Below are positions 1-5,582 of a stretch of 5,582 nucleotides of DNA, one piece after another (the first letter of the stretch is position 1; every line of letters begins with the position of its first letter). The notes beneath the pieces were generated by a model. The model did no database searches. It worked only from the letters and a program-made list of their open reading frames with translations, and was not told where the DNA came from. This stretch comes from Gemmatimonadota bacterium (lineage in GTDB: Bacteria > Gemmatimonadota > Gemmatimonadetes > Longimicrobiales > Gaopeijiaceae). The stretch lies in assembly GCA_003695865.1 (NCBI GenBank), contig RFGQ01000801.1, positions 1 through 5,582 on the forward strand, given 5' to 3'. The position numbers were made by a program, and so were the translations under genes.

Positions 1-108
1 GGGGAGGGCGCAACCGTCGGTCGCGCGCCTGCGCGCGGGGCCGCCCCGGGCCAGCCGCCACCCGGCTCCGCCGCATCGCCGCCCTGGTCCCGCTTTCGCC
101 GGTACCGC

Positions 109-116
109 AGTATAGC
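109..116. promoter_or_regulatory. Weak promoter-like AT island
   Basis: TATAGC at 111-116 (+) could serve as a -10 box for the gene at 180, giving a leader of roughly 55-60 nt. The same island read on the minus strand gives TATACT (114-109), a closer match to TATAAT. No acceptable -35 hexamer lies at 16-18 bp on either strand. The island stands out mainly because its surroundings are almost entirely G and C. Confidence 0.25.
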
Positions 117-169
117 GGACCCGTTCGTCGCGCCGCCGCGTGCGGCGCCCCTCGACTCCTGTCGCATCC

Positions 170-174
170 GGAGG
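170..174 (+). promoter_or_regulatory. Shine-Dalgarno site for the double-propeller protein
   Basis: GGAGG lies five bases upstream of the ATG at 180. It is the strongest ribosome-binding site in the window and fixes the start of the first gene. Confidence 0.8.
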
Positions 175-179
175 CTCCC

Positions 180-2591
180 ATGACCCCGTCCCGACGGCCC
201 CGCTCGTTGCTGCGCCTGCGTACGCCCTGCGCCCGGGCGCTGGTCGCCCTGTGGACCGCGCTGGTGCTGCCCACCGAGGTGCGCGCGCAGGACACGTACG
301 GGGCGGCGGTGGGCGTGACGGCGGCGGGCGAGGCCGTGGTGCTCAAGCCGGGCACGGCCATGGGACCCGCGCGGGCCGACGTCTACCGGCCGGCGGGCGA
401 GGGCGCCTGGACGGTCGCCGGCGAACTACGGCCCGCCCGCATCGCCGACCCCTTCAGCGCCTCGGTGGCCGTGGCCGGCGGGCAGGTGCTGGTGGGCGCG
501 GGTGATGCGAGCGCGCTCTTCGCGGCCCACACGTACGCCCGCGGCGGCGAGGACGGTGCGTGGTCGCCGGGCGGGACGGTGGCGTTCGAGGCGCGCGAGC
601 CCGGCCCGCCCGGGGCGGTCGATGTGGCGCTGGTGTTCCGCATCCTGCAGCCCCCCGCACGCGTGGTGGCCGTGTCGGCCGACGGGGTGTTCATGGCGGC
701 GGCGCGCGACGCCAACCGCTCGCGCGAGGTGGTGCTCTACCGGGCCGACGGCGGGGGCTGGGCCGAGGTCGCACGGCTGCGCCCCGACGACGCGCGACCC
801 ACCGACCGCTTCGGCGCCGCGCTCGCGGTCGGCGCCGACGGCCGCCTTGCCGTGGGCGCGCCCGGTGCCGAGCTGGGTGCGGGGGTCGTGTACGTCTTCG
901 CCGAGGGGGCCGACGGCCGCTGGGCGCTCGAGACGACGCTGCGGCCTCTGGTGCCCGGCGCCTTCGGGTCGGCGCTCGCCTGGGACGGCACGCGGCTGTG
1001 GGTGGGCGCGCCCGACGCGAGCGGAGGTGGCCGGGTGAGCGCGTTCGAGGCGGGCCGGCCCGATCGCGCGGCCACCGAGCTCACCACCGCCACCGCCGGC
1101 CCGCGCGACCGGCTGGGCGCCGCCCTCGCGCTGGCCGACGGACACCTGTGGATCGGTGCCCCGGGCGCCGAGGGCGGGCGCGGCGCCGTGCTGCGCTGGG
1201 ACGTGGGCGAGGGGGGGCGGTGGGGCCCCACGTACGCGCCCCCCCACCGGCCGGACGACGGCGCCTTCGGGGCGGCGCTGGCCGCCGGCCCCGGCCTGCT
1301 CGTGGTGGGGGCGCCCGAAGCGGGCGCCCGCCGCGGGGCGGCCGCGATCGTGCGGCTCGACGGACGCGGCGATCCGGTGGGCCCTCCCGCCTGGGTCGAG
1401 CCCGGCGCGCCGCTCACCGCCGTGACCGGGGGCGAGGTCGCGTGTGAGGAGGGCACCGCGGCGGCCTTCTCGTGCGAGGGCGTCGACCTGGCGGCCTACC
1501 TGCCCATCGAGGCGCTGGGCGGCGAGCCGGGCGAGACCGTGAGCGACCTGTGGGGCTGGAGCGACCCGGAGACCGGCCGGGAATACGCGCTGGTCGGCCG
1601 TACCGGGGGCATCGCGATCGTCGACGTCACCGACCCCTCCGCTCCCCGCTACCGCGGGGTCGTGCCCGGTCGACCCTCCGGCGCCCGTGACCTCAAGGTC
1701 TACCGGGACCATCTGTTCTTCACGGGCGACGGGGCGGGCGCCCACGGCATGCTCGTGTTCGACCTCACCCGCCTGCGCGAAGCGGCCGACGAGCCCGTCA
1801 CGTTCGAGCCCGACGCCCGCTACGACGGCATCGCCAGCGCGCACAACCTCGCGCTCGACCCCGAGAGCGGCTTCGCCTTCGCGGTGGCCGCGAGCGCGGG
1901 CGGCAACACCTGCGGGGGCGGGCTGCACATGATCGACGTACGCGATCCGCTGCAACCGACCTTCGCGGGCTGCTACACCGACGACATCGGCCTGCTCTCG
2001 CCCGGCCGCACGCACGACACGCAGTGCGTCGTGTACCGCGGGCCCGACGCCGACCATCAGGGGCGCGAGCTGTGCTTCGCGTCGAACGAGACCGCGCTTC
2101 GCATCGTGGACGTGACCGACAAGAGCGCCCCCGAACCGGTCGCGCTCGCCCGCTATCCCGGTGCGGCCTACGTGCACCAAGGGTGGCTGAGCGAGGATCA
2201 ACGCTACTTCTTCCTCGACGACGAACTCGACGAGCTCGTAGGGCTTACGCCACGCACGCGCACGCTCGTGTGGGACGTGGCCGACATCGACGACCCGGTG
2301 CTCGTCGCCGAGTTCCTGGGCAACTCCACGGCCACGGACCACAACCTCTACGTGCGCGGCGACCGCATGTACCAGGCCAACTACCAGGGCGGGCTGCGCG
2401 TGATCGACATCCGCGACCCCACGAATCCCGTGGAGGTCGGGTTCTTCGACACGACGCCCTACGGAGAGGACCCTCCGGGCTTCGCGGGCGCCTGGAGCGC
2501 GTACCCCTGGTTCCGCTCGGGCGTCGTCGCGGTGAGCAGCATCCGCGAGGGCCTGTTTCTGCTGCGTCCGCGCAGGCCGCTGGTGCCCTGA
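180..2591 (+). CDS. Exported double beta-propeller protein: FG-GAP-like repeats plus choice-of-anchor B (LVIVD) domain
   Basis: This 803-residue protein is probably secreted or periplasmic; no enzymatic role is known to me. Residues 1-36 look like a Sec signal peptide: an Arg-rich start, hydrophobic stretch at about 20-32, and likely cleavage after VRA36. Residues about 38-398 hold FG-GAP-type repeats, with VGAP-like strands near 106, 226, 276, 326 and 377 and weaker ones near 54 and 174. That is about 50 residues per blade, so perhaps seven blades. Residues 421-798 match the choice-of-anchor B family as I remember it: paired Cys 422/432, 578/598 and 616/632; repeated IVDVTDPSAP-type LVIVD motifs near 480, 585, 642, 698 and 741; and the signatures GPDADHQGRE, HQGWL, LDDELDEL and DHNLYV. 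The chain ends five residues after the last blade, so no C-terminal sorting or anchor domain is present. The start is fixed by GGAGG at 170. Family assignment is confident for the C-terminal half and good for the FG-GAP half; function is unknown. Confidence 0.9.
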   Translation: MTPSRRPRSLLRLRTPCARALVALWTALVLPTEVRAQDTYGAAVGVTAAGEAVVLKPGTAMGPARADVYRPAGEGAWTVAGELRPARIADPFSASVAVAGGQVLVGAGDASALFAAHTYARGGEDGAWSPGGTVAFEAREPGPPGAVDVALVFRILQPPARVVAVSADGVFMAAARDANRSREVVLYRADGGGWAEVARLRPDDARPTDRFGAALAVGADGRLAVGAPGAELGAGVVYVFAEGADGRWALETTLRPLVPGAFGSALAWDGTRLWVGAPDASGGGRVSAFEAGRPDRAATELTTATAGPRDRLGAALALADGHLWIGAPGAEGGRGAVLRWDVGEGGRWGPTYAPPHRPDDGAFGAALAAGPGLLVVGAPEAGARRGAAAIVRLDGRGDPVGPPAWVEPGAPLTAVTGGEVACEEGTAAAFSCEGVDLAAYLPIEALGGEPGETVSDLWGWSDPETGREYALVGRTGGIAIVDVTDPSAPRYRGVVPGRPSGARDLKVYRDHLFFTGDGAGAHGMLVFDLTRLREAADEPVTFEPDARYDGIASAHNLALDPESGFAFAVAASAGGNTCGGGLHMIDVRDPLQPTFAGCYTDDIGLLSPGRTHDTQCVVYRGPDADHQGRELCFASNETALRIVDVTDKSAPEPVALARYPGAAYVHQGWLSEDQRYFFLDDELDELVGLTPRTRTLVWDVADIDDPVLVAEFLGNSTATDHNLYVRGDRMYQANYQGGLRVIDIRDPTNPVEVGFFDTTPYGEDPPGFAGAWSAYPWFRSGVVAVSSIREGLFLLRPRRPLVP

Positions 2592-2651
2592 AGACCGCTC
2601 AGCGCCAGACGAGCCCCAGGCGCAGGCCGACGAGCAGGGCGTTGCGCCCCC
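2592..2651. other. Short gap between convergent genes
   Basis: This 60-base gap separates the stop codons of two converging genes. It contains a small inverted repeat, GGGCG (2637-2641), TTG, CGCCC (2645-2649), with no T-tract on either side, so it is at best a weak transcript end. On the minus strand, 2646-2599 encodes a short peptide ending in GLRLGLVWR and a stop, which resembles the last strand of an outer-membrane beta-barrel (see findings). Confidence 0.4.
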
Positions 2652-3131
2652 TCAGCCCCCCACGGCCGCCACGGCGAGCACGTTCACGAGCGCGAGCACC
2701 AGGTAGAGCGTGGCCACGAACGGCGAGGCCAGCCCTCGCAGGAAGAGGGCGGCCCGGGTGCCGCGCGTCCGTGGCAGCGAGACCGGGAAGACCAGGTCGG
2801 GCGGAAAGGTGCGTTCGGCGAAGGCGCGCTCCAGGCGCTCGGGGTCGTTCACGAACGCCACCAGGCGCCGGGCGGTGTCGGTGAAGCCGATCTGCGAACC
2901 GCGGAACAGCCCCTCCATCAGCCAGAACCCGGCGATCGCGAAGAACCCTAGCCACAGCAGGAGCCCGTCGCCGGTGCTGAACGCCCAGCCCTGCACGGCG
3001 AGCCAGACGGTCACGGCGGCCGCCTTGATGCGGAACAGGATGTCGTCGAGGCGCGAGATCTGCCGCTGAAGCTCTTCGGCACCCTGCTCGAAGAGGCGTA
3101 GCTGAAGGTCGAAGGCGGCTCGGTCGGGCAT
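2652..3131 (-). CDS. Small membrane protein of unknown function with a charged helical N-terminus
   Basis: This is a 159-residue protein I cannot assign to a named family. Residues 8-38 form a charged, Leu-heptad-like helix (EQGAEELQRQISRLDDILF) that could be a coiled coil. Hydrophobic segments follow at about 37-51 (short), 57-76 (with FWLMEGLFR at its end) and 138-157, which reaches almost to the C-terminus. A soluble loop at about 77-135 is rich in charged residues and contains PERLERAF and FPPDLVFP. The helix followed by a close pair of membrane segments ending in FW-x-x-(D/E) recalls small 2-TM proteins found in many bacteria, some proposed as effector or pore subunits, but no sensor gene sits beside it. 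The ATG at 3131 was chosen because the soluble helix begins right after it. It has no clear Shine-Dalgarno sequence, and a GTG at 3170 would add 13 residues. The same frame stays open far upstream to 4508, but that part only mirrors the opposite-strand gene. It converges on the double-propeller gene and diverges from the flippase-like gene. Confidence 0.7.
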   Translation of the reverse strand: MPDRAAFDLQLRLFEQGAEELQRQISRLDDILFRIKAAAVTVWLAVQGWAFSTGDGLLLWLGFFAIAGFWLMEGLFRGSQIGFTDTARRLVAFVNDPERLERAFAERTFPPDLVFPVSLPRTRGTRAALFLRGLASPFVATLYLVLALVNVLAVAAVGG

Positions 3132-3262
3132 CGGGGCGCACTCGGAGAGGGGGCGGGGAACGGTCGGCACGCGAGGAGCCGCCCGGGGCCGTGCGGGCGC
3201 TGCCTCGCCCCGACCATGCGGCCCGAGCGGCCGTGAGGGCAAGGGTCGCGGCGCGGGGGCGA

Positions 3263-3283
3263 GGGATCCCCGCCGGGGAACCC
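3263..3283. repeat. Imperfect inverted repeat (possible operator or hairpin)
   Basis: GGG-A-TCCCC, a GCC spacer, then GGGGA-A-CCC make an inverted repeat with eight pairs and one A/A mismatch, centred at 3273. No T-tract follows on either strand, so it is not a typical terminator. It lies about 14 bases upstream of the weak -35-like sequence at 3297, in the region between two divergent genes, where a regulator could bind. Chance occurrence in GC-rich DNA is possible. Confidence 0.35.
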
Positions 3284-3296
3284 GCGCACGGCGGGC

Positions 3297-3325
3297 TTCG
3301 TAGTGGACGCTCCGGGCCTTACTAT
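3297..3325 (+). promoter_or_regulatory. Candidate promoter for the flippase-like gene
   Basis: TACTAT at 3320-3325 resembles the -10 consensus and is conspicuous in this GC-rich context. TTCGTA at 3297-3302, 17 bases upstream, is only a half match to a -35 box. If used, transcription would begin near 3332. That excludes the GTG at 3303 and the ATG at 3324 as starts, supports the ATG at 3447, and leaves a leader of about 115 nt. Confidence 0.35.
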
Positions 3326-3446
3326 GTCCCCTGCGTCCGGCCCCGGCGGTCCCGTCGGCGGCCGGAGCGCGTCCTGGACGACACCCGTGGCGGCGGCTCG
3401 ATCCGTTCGTCCGGGCGCCGTCTTCACACCCAGCACCCCTGCCTGC

Positions 3447-4514
3447 ATGAGCGAACGTTCGCGACGTCGACGCCATATCGCGACCGGCCTGTTCACGGCT
3501 GCCTCGCTCTCGCTCGCCGTGCTCTCGGTCGTGTGGGTGGCGCGCCGCGAGGGAGTGTCGTTGCTCGACGTTCTGGTCGCGCTGCCTCCGGGTGTGCACC
3601 TGCTGGCGTTCGCGGGGTTCGCGCTCGACCTGCTCTCCCGTTCGTGGCGGGTCAAGCTGTTGGCCGGCGGCCTGGGGAGCCCGGTGTCGATGCGGGTCTG
3701 CATGCTCTCGCAGCTCGGCGGCGAGGCGGCAGGGGCGGTCACGCCCTCTCGCATGGGGTCCGATCCGGCGAAGCTGCTCGTGTTGTCGCGCGCCGGCATG
3801 GAGGTGCACACCGCGGCGGCCGTGCTCGTGGGCGAGCTGCTCGCCGAGGGCACCGGTCTGGTGCTGTTGGCCGGGGCCGTCTGGTTCGCATTCCCCGAGG
3901 TGCACGGGGCCGCGCTGGGCATGCTCGCCTACGCGGCGGTGGTCATCGGGCTGTCGACCGTATGGCTGCTGGTCGCGCGCCTGCCGGGCGACCGCGAGGC
4001 GCCGCGCTTCTGGCGCTGGCTCCGGCTCGACGCCGACCGCTGGCGCCGGCTGCGTCTGCTCGCACGGCGCTTCAGCCGCACGGCGGCGGGCCTGCGGGCG
4101 CTGCCCGTGGGGACCGCGCTGGGGCTGGTGGGTGTGACCCTGCTGCACATTCTGGCCCGCGTCGCGGTGCTGCCGGCGCTGGCCTTCTGGGCGGCGTCGG
4201 GCCCCGAGGCGCTGTCGGCGCTGGCGCTGTGGCCCATCGCGATCCTCTACGTCGGATCGCTCCTGCCACCGCCGGGCGGCGGCGGCGGGGTCGAGTTCGG
4301 GTTCGCGACGGTGCTGGAGGGCACGCTCACCGGCGGCGTGCTTCCGGCCGCGCTCTTCTGGTGGCGGGTGTACACGTTCTATCTGGGGGCGCTCATCGGG
4401 GGGTTCGCGATGGCCACGCTCGTGGGACGCCACTGGCTGCGCTCGGTGAGCCCCCACGAAGGACCGCGGCCGCTCCGCCGCGATGAGGATGCGGAGCCCG
4501 AACGGCACGATTGA
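3447..4514 (+). CDS. Lysylphosphatidylglycerol synthase TM-domain (UPF0104) family membrane protein, flippase-like
   Basis: This 355-residue polytopic inner-membrane protein resembles the N-terminal flippase half of MprF and the stand-alone UPF0104/AglD-like proteins, which are thought to move lipids or lipid-linked intermediates across the membrane. An Arg-rich start (SERSRRRRH) precedes a first membrane helix at about 11-32. Further hydrophobic segments lie near 46-63, 121-148, 155-176, 219-247, 255-273 and 300-328. Family hallmarks visible are TPSRMGSDPAK at 99-109, the helix with GE-x-x-AEG at 129-135, and PPPGGGGGVEFGF at 274-286, matching the conserved PGG-x-G-x-x-E loop. The C-terminal tail (333-355) is charged and soluble. 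There is no lysyl-transferase domain, so lysyl-lipid synthesis is not expected. I chose the ATG at 3447 because it gives a compact positively charged N-terminus. A GTG at 3303 or ATG at 3324 in frame would add 48 or 41 atypical residues. None of the three has a clear ribosome-binding site. The substrate is unknown. Confidence 0.85.
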   Translation: MSERSRRRRHIATGLFTAASLSLAVLSVVWVARREGVSLLDVLVALPPGVHLLAFAGFALDLLSRSWRVKLLAGGLGSPVSMRVCMLSQLGGEAAGAVTPSRMGSDPAKLLVLSRAGMEVHTAAAVLVGELLAEGTGLVLLAGAVWFAFPEVHGAALGMLAYAAVVIGLSTVWLLVARLPGDREAPRFWRWLRLDADRWRRLRLLARRFSRTAAGLRALPVGTALGLVGVTLLHILARVAVLPALAFWAASGPEALSALALWPIAILYVGSLLPPPGGGGGVEFGFATVLEGTLTGGVLPAALFWWRVYTFYLGALIGGFAMATLVGRHWLRSVSPHEGPRPLRRDEDAEPERHD

Positions 4515-4540
4515 CGCGCCGGCGGGCCGGGTGCTAATAA
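4511..4540 (+). promoter_or_regulatory. Promoter for the alpha/beta hydrolase gene
   Basis: TTGACG at 4511-4516 and TAATAA at 4535-4540 are separated by 18 bases and match the sigma-70 consensus at five of six and four of six positions. This is the best promoter-like pair in the window. The -35 box overlaps the TGA stop of the flippase-like gene (4512-4514). The expected start of transcription is near 4547, which leaves a leader of about 58 nt before the ATG at 4605. Confidence 0.55.
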
Positions 4541-4552
4541 GCAGGTCCCACC

Positions 4553-4574
4553 CGGAAGGTGCTCGGACCTTCCG
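4553..4574. repeat. Perfect 8-bp inverted repeat downstream of the promoter
   Basis: CGGAAGGT (4553-4560) and ACCTTCCG (4567-4574) are exact reverse complements around the six-base spacer GCTCGG. The element falls just after the predicted transcription start, so it could be a repressor operator or a stem-loop at the 5' end of the mRNA. A competing five-base pairing, GGTCC (4544-4548) with GGACC (4565-4569), shares bases with its right arm. No T-run follows, so a simple intrinsic terminator for the upstream gene is unlikely. Confidence 0.55.
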
Positions 4575-4591
4575 CCGTGCCCCCTCCGCCC

Positions 4592-4595
4592 GGAG
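4592..4595 (+). promoter_or_regulatory. Shine-Dalgarno site for the hydrolase
   Basis: GGAG sits nine bases before the ATG at 4605 and supports that start. CTCC at 4584-4587 could pair with it across a four-base loop, a weak hairpin that might partly mask the site. Confidence 0.6.
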
Positions 4596-4604
4596 TCCTC
4601 ATCC

Positions 4605-5582
4605 ATGGCCAGGCCCCTGTTCCTCATCCTCCACGGAAGCGGCATCTACACCCACGACTGGGCCGCCGAGCACCTGGCGCGTCTGAAGGCGGTCGCCGCC
4701 ACCTATCCGGGCATCGCCCAGGGCGGCGACCTGGGCGACCAGGTCTCGCTCGTGACCGTGCGCTACGACCAGGTCTTCGAGAATCTGCTCGAGCGCTGGG
4801 AGCAGCAGGGCGACAAGCTGCAGGCGTTCCTCGACGAGTCGTCCATCCGCCTGCCGCGCCTGGCGGCGTTCCTGCGGGACCGCACCACGCCACCCGACGA
4901 GCGCGGCTTTCTGTGGACCCACGTGCTCGATCCGGTCGTGTACCGGGGGATTCCGCTCGTGCGCGACGAGGTGCGCGCGGTGGTGTTGCAGCAGGTCGTG
5001 GCGGCGATCAACGACCACCTGCAGAACGAGCCGGGCGCCGACGTTTCGATCATGGGGCACTCGCTCGGCACCATCGTGCTTCACGACGTACTCGAGCTCA
5101 TGGGCACGGGCGCGTCCAGCGACGCGGGCGACGTGTGGCGCTCGGACCGCTTCCGCTTCGCCAACGTCTTCCAGGTGGCCAATGCGTCGCGCCTGGGACC
5201 GCCCGGCCTCATCGACCTGAAGCCCTACGACTCGGTGGTGCGGCCCTTGAGCGCCGGCCCCGGCGGCAGCGGGGCGCCCTACTGCTCGGCGTTCTACACG
5301 ATCCGCAACGTCTGGGACCCGGTCACCTGGTGGCAGCGCTTCAAGCCGACGGGGTGGGGCGCGGGCTTCCAGGAGGTCGTGGTACGCCACCTGCACCAGC
5401 TCAACGTGCACGGCTTCATCCACTACCTGGAGCACCCCGACGTGCACGTGCGCATCTTCCGCGCGCTGCTCGGCAACTGGGTGGTCCCGGGTCCCCTGTG
5501 GCAGCAGCGCGTCGCCGAGTTCCCCGACCTCGCGCCGGGAAGCTGCGGAGCGACGGTCGCGGCGCTGCAGAACGAGCTCGAC
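4605..5582 (+). CDS. Alpha/beta hydrolase (serine esterase/lipase-like), 3' end missing
   Basis: The reading frame runs without a stop for 326 codons to the window edge, so the protein is incomplete. It begins directly with a buried strand and oxyanion-type loop, PLFLILHGSG (4-13), without a signal peptide, which implies a cytoplasmic enzyme. The nucleophile elbow is GHSLG at 151-155 (Ser153), preceded by the strand DVSIM. Asp238 in RNVWDP and His269 in NVHGFIHYL lie in the right order and spacing to complete a Ser-Asp-His triad; His273 is an alternative. The insert between about 40 and 130 contains VRYDQVF and a charged helical stretch and may be a lid. The fold is clear, but the substrate cannot be told from sequence; an ester or lipid is likely. 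The start is supported by GGAG at 4592 and the promoter at 4511-4540, suggesting transcription apart from the upstream membrane gene. The long opposite-strand frame here is its mirror image. Confidence 0.88.
   Translation, partial: MARPLFLILHGSGIYTHDWAAEHLARLKAVAATYPGIAQGGDLGDQVSLVTVRYDQVFENLLERWEQQGDKLQAFLDESSIRLPRLAAFLRDRTTPPDERGFLWTHVLDPVVYRGIPLVRDEVRAVVLQQVVAAINDHLQNEPGADVSIMGHSLGTIVLHDVLELMGTGASSDAGDVWRSDRFRFANVFQVANASRLGPPGLIDLKPYDSVVRPLSAGPGGSGAPYCSAFYTIRNVWDPVTWWQRFKPTGWGAGFQEVVVRHLHQLNVHGFIHYLEHPDVHVRIFRALLGNWVVPGPLWQQRVAEFPDLAPGSCGATVAALQNELD

Larger units (their letters stand above)
1..179. other. Upstream non-coding leader
   Basis: I see no convincing coding region in this stretch. 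It is very GC-rich, with one AT-rich island at about 109-114 and a strong ribosome-binding site at its right end. A GC-only inverted repeat lies at 22-37 (7-base arms, 2-base spacer), but alternating CG tracts of this kind are common in such DNA. A divergent minus-strand gene starting at the CAT at 74-76 would stay open to the left edge, but its 25 visible residues are Arg/Pro-rich and unrecognisable, so it is not called. Confidence 0.5.
3132..3446. other. Divergent intergenic region
   Basis: These 315 bases separate the start of the minus-strand membrane protein from the preferred start of the flippase-like protein. I see no credible gene here. The plus-strand frame of the downstream gene is open back to a GTG at 3303, but those 48 residues are Pro/Ser/Ala-rich and have no ribosome-binding site. 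The region holds an imperfect inverted repeat at 3263-3283 and a TACTAT box at 3320-3325. I found no clear minus-strand promoter for the 2652-3131 gene. Confidence 0.5.

Noticed and set aside
22..37. GC inverted repeat as a functional hairpin
   Set aside because: The arms are simple CG alternation with a two-base spacer, which is expected by chance in DNA of this composition.
180..290. Twin-arginine or lipoprotein signal on the propeller protein
   Set aside because: SRRPRS lacks the hydrophobic residues that follow the Arg pair in a Tat motif. Cys17 is not preceded by a lipobox and comes before the hydrophobic stretch, so an ordinary Sec signal fits better.
426..2342. Long minus-strand open frame of 638 codons opposite the propeller gene
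   Set aside because: It mirrors the codon pattern of the strongly supported plus-strand gene. Its translation is rich in His, Arg, Gly and Ala, with no domain or hydrophobic pattern I recognise.
2637..2649. Intrinsic terminator between the convergent genes
   Set aside because: The stem is only five pairs with a three-base loop and no T-run on either strand.
2024..2884. Plus-strand frame of 286 codons running past the end of the propeller gene
   Set aside because: It is Arg/Pro/Ala-rich, overlaps two better-supported genes and shows no motif.
2710..3069. Plus-strand 119-codon frame opposite the small membrane protein
   Set aside because: The minus strand gives a protein with coherent membrane segments, while this one is basic low-complexity sequence without a ribosome-binding site.
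3132..4508. Upstream extension of the minus-strand membrane protein frame
   Set aside because: The part beyond 3131 is Gln/Arg/His-rich low-complexity sequence opposite the flippase-like gene. The recognisable protein begins only at the ATG at 3131.
4599..5447. Minus-strand open frame of 282 codons opposite the hydrolase
   Set aside because: The plus strand encodes a clear alpha/beta hydrolase with a GHSLG motif and a fitting Asp and His, so the opposite frame is a by-product of high GC.

Overview
The window is GC-rich bacterial DNA. It carries three complete protein genes, a fourth cut by the right edge, and short intergenic stretches. I see no rRNA, tRNA, CRISPR array, transposase or integrase. 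The base composition, the promoter-like hexamers resembling the sigma-70 consensus, and an exported protein with FG-GAP repeats and a choice-of-anchor B domain suggest a high-GC Gram-negative bacterium. Gemmatimonadota is my best guess, on general resemblance only; there is no phylogenetic marker gene here.

Layout, left to right. Bases 1-179 are a leader with an AT-rich promoter-like island and a good Shine-Dalgarno sequence. Bases 180-2591 (+) encode a large exported protein made of two tandem beta-propellers: an N-terminal FG-GAP-like one and a C-terminal choice-of-anchor B/LVIVD one. Sixty bases further on, and convergent with it, 2652-3131 (-) encodes a small membrane protein of unknown function with a charged helical N-terminus. 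A 315-base divergent intergenic region (3132-3446) holds an inverted repeat and a TACTAT box. Bases 3447-4514 (+) encode a polytopic membrane protein of the lysylphosphatidylglycerol-synthase-TM (UPF0104) flippase-like family. A compact intergenic region (4515-4604) carries the best promoter in the window, followed by a perfect 8-bp inverted repeat. Bases 4605-5582 (+) encode a cytoplasmic alpha/beta hydrolase with a GHSLG nucleophile elbow, still open at the window edge.

The genes do not look like one operon. The first two converge, the second and third diverge, and the fourth appears to have its own promoter overlapping the stop codon of the third. A shared theme of cell envelope and lipids (exported propeller, membrane flippase-like protein, esterase-like hydrolase) is possible but is inference. 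I see no clear novel multi-gene system. The points most worth a second look are the regularly spaced Asp/His positions, one per blade, in the C-terminal propeller, the double-propeller architecture without any C-terminal anchor, and the promoter-plus-dyad element before the hydrolase.
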